In this document: in pieces, positions 63,979-64,000 of the stretch | Layout of the letters: each line of letters opens with the position of its first letter | Position numbering within the stretch: the stretch's first letter is position 1 | DNA from: Balneolaceae bacterium UBA7797 | Lineage (GTDB): Bacteria > Bacteroidota > Rhodothermia > Balneolales > Balneolaceae | NCBI GenBank assembly: GCA_002480645.1 | Contig: DLCN01000007.1 | Span: 66,876-130,875, forward strand | Direction of reading: 5' to 3' | DNA: 64,000 nucleotides | Notes under the pieces: model-generated | Told to the model about the DNA's origin: nothing | Database searches by the model: none | Seen by the model: the letters and a program-made list of their open reading frames with translations, nothing else | Position numbers and translations under genes: made by a program

Positions 63979-64000
63979 ATGAAATCTGTTAAGTCTCTGT
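63979..64000 (+). CDS. Start of a further gene, cut by window edge
   Basis: An ATG at 63979 opens the frame M-K-S-V-K-S-L and runs off the right end. The context, an AT-rich divergent promoter region followed by a Met-Lys-Ser opening, fits a secreted or signal-bearing protein in this group. Only seven residues are visible, so nothing more can be said. Confidence 0.35.

Noticed and set aside
1..64000. CRISPR arrays, tRNA or rRNA genes, insertion sequences, integrase or phage genes
   Set aside because: I looked for repeat arrays, cloverleaf patterns and transposase or integrase motifs on both strands and found none.

Overview
The window reads as chromosomal DNA from a free-living, aerobic, Gram-negative bacterium of the Fibrobacterota-Chlorobiota-Bacteroidota group. 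The best guess is a marine Balneolota/Balneolaceae-type organism (Gracilimonas, Balneola or a relative). Supporting signs are a moderate G+C content, weak ribosome binding sites, TTG starts, many secreted proteins and lipoproteins, a three-gene menaquinone-type succinate dehydrogenase (sdhCAB), DUF2911, DUF1460 and SxtJ-family proteins, a GH109 glycosidase and an outer-membrane barrel ending in Phe. The assignment rests on family knowledge, not on a marker-gene tree. Coding density is high. I see no rRNA, tRNA, CRISPR array, insertion sequence, prophage or integrase.

Layout. 1-7.3 kb: a cut-off membrane protein, a SnoaL-like lipoprotein, DUF1835 and degenerate GIY-YIG proteins, a lipid-anchored PQQ/heme dehydrogenase, a secreted protein and two tandem quinone-oxidoreductase-like enzymes. 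7.4-12.7 kb: an amino-sugar module of kinase, nucleotidyltransferase and sodium symporter, divergent from a GH109 N-acetylgalactosaminidase-like enzyme. 12.7-17.1 kb: an acetyltransferase, threonine ammonia-lyase, an outer-membrane barrel and DUF2911. 17.2-23.3 kb: a flotillin/YqiJ membrane pair and sdhCAB, each closed by a strong terminator, with an unusual palindrome cluster upstream of sdhC. 23.5-31.8 kb: YigZ, a radical SAM enzyme, a LolA-like protein, cobalamin adenosyltransferase, an SGNH-TPR protein, GlmM, a DUF1460 amidase, MsrB and a small secreted protein.

31.7-34.3 kb holds a NodU-type carbamoyltransferase with two tiny membrane partners (DUF5989 and SxtJ) and its own promoter and terminator candidates. 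34.4-38.7 kb is a housekeeping run: yicC, gmk, rpoZ, coaBC, a hypothetical gene and a lipase. 38.9-44.9 kb has ppa convergent with surE-panB-fabZ, then menG/ubiE and a comF-membrane protein-lipoprotein-phosphatase operon. 45-52 kb has a RodZ-like protein, ligA, alanine dehydrogenase, a small membrane protein and acs. 52-59.6 kb is a complete heavy-metal efflux operon with its own two-component system. 59.7-62.8 kb holds an Lhr-type repair helicase and PdeM nuclease. The end has an ECF-type sigma factor and an AT-rich regulatory stretch before the start of a further gene.

The genes fit a respiring heterotroph: menaquinone methylation serves succinate dehydrogenase, acetyl-CoA synthetase and alanine/threonine catabolism feed central metabolism, PanB and CoaBC make coenzyme A, and GlmM and the amino-sugar module feed the cell envelope. 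The least explained items are the carbamoyltransferase trio, the three nested inverted repeats upstream of sdhC, the alternative hairpins at 49.9 kb and the repair helicase/nuclease pair that lacks its usual ligase and exonuclease partners.
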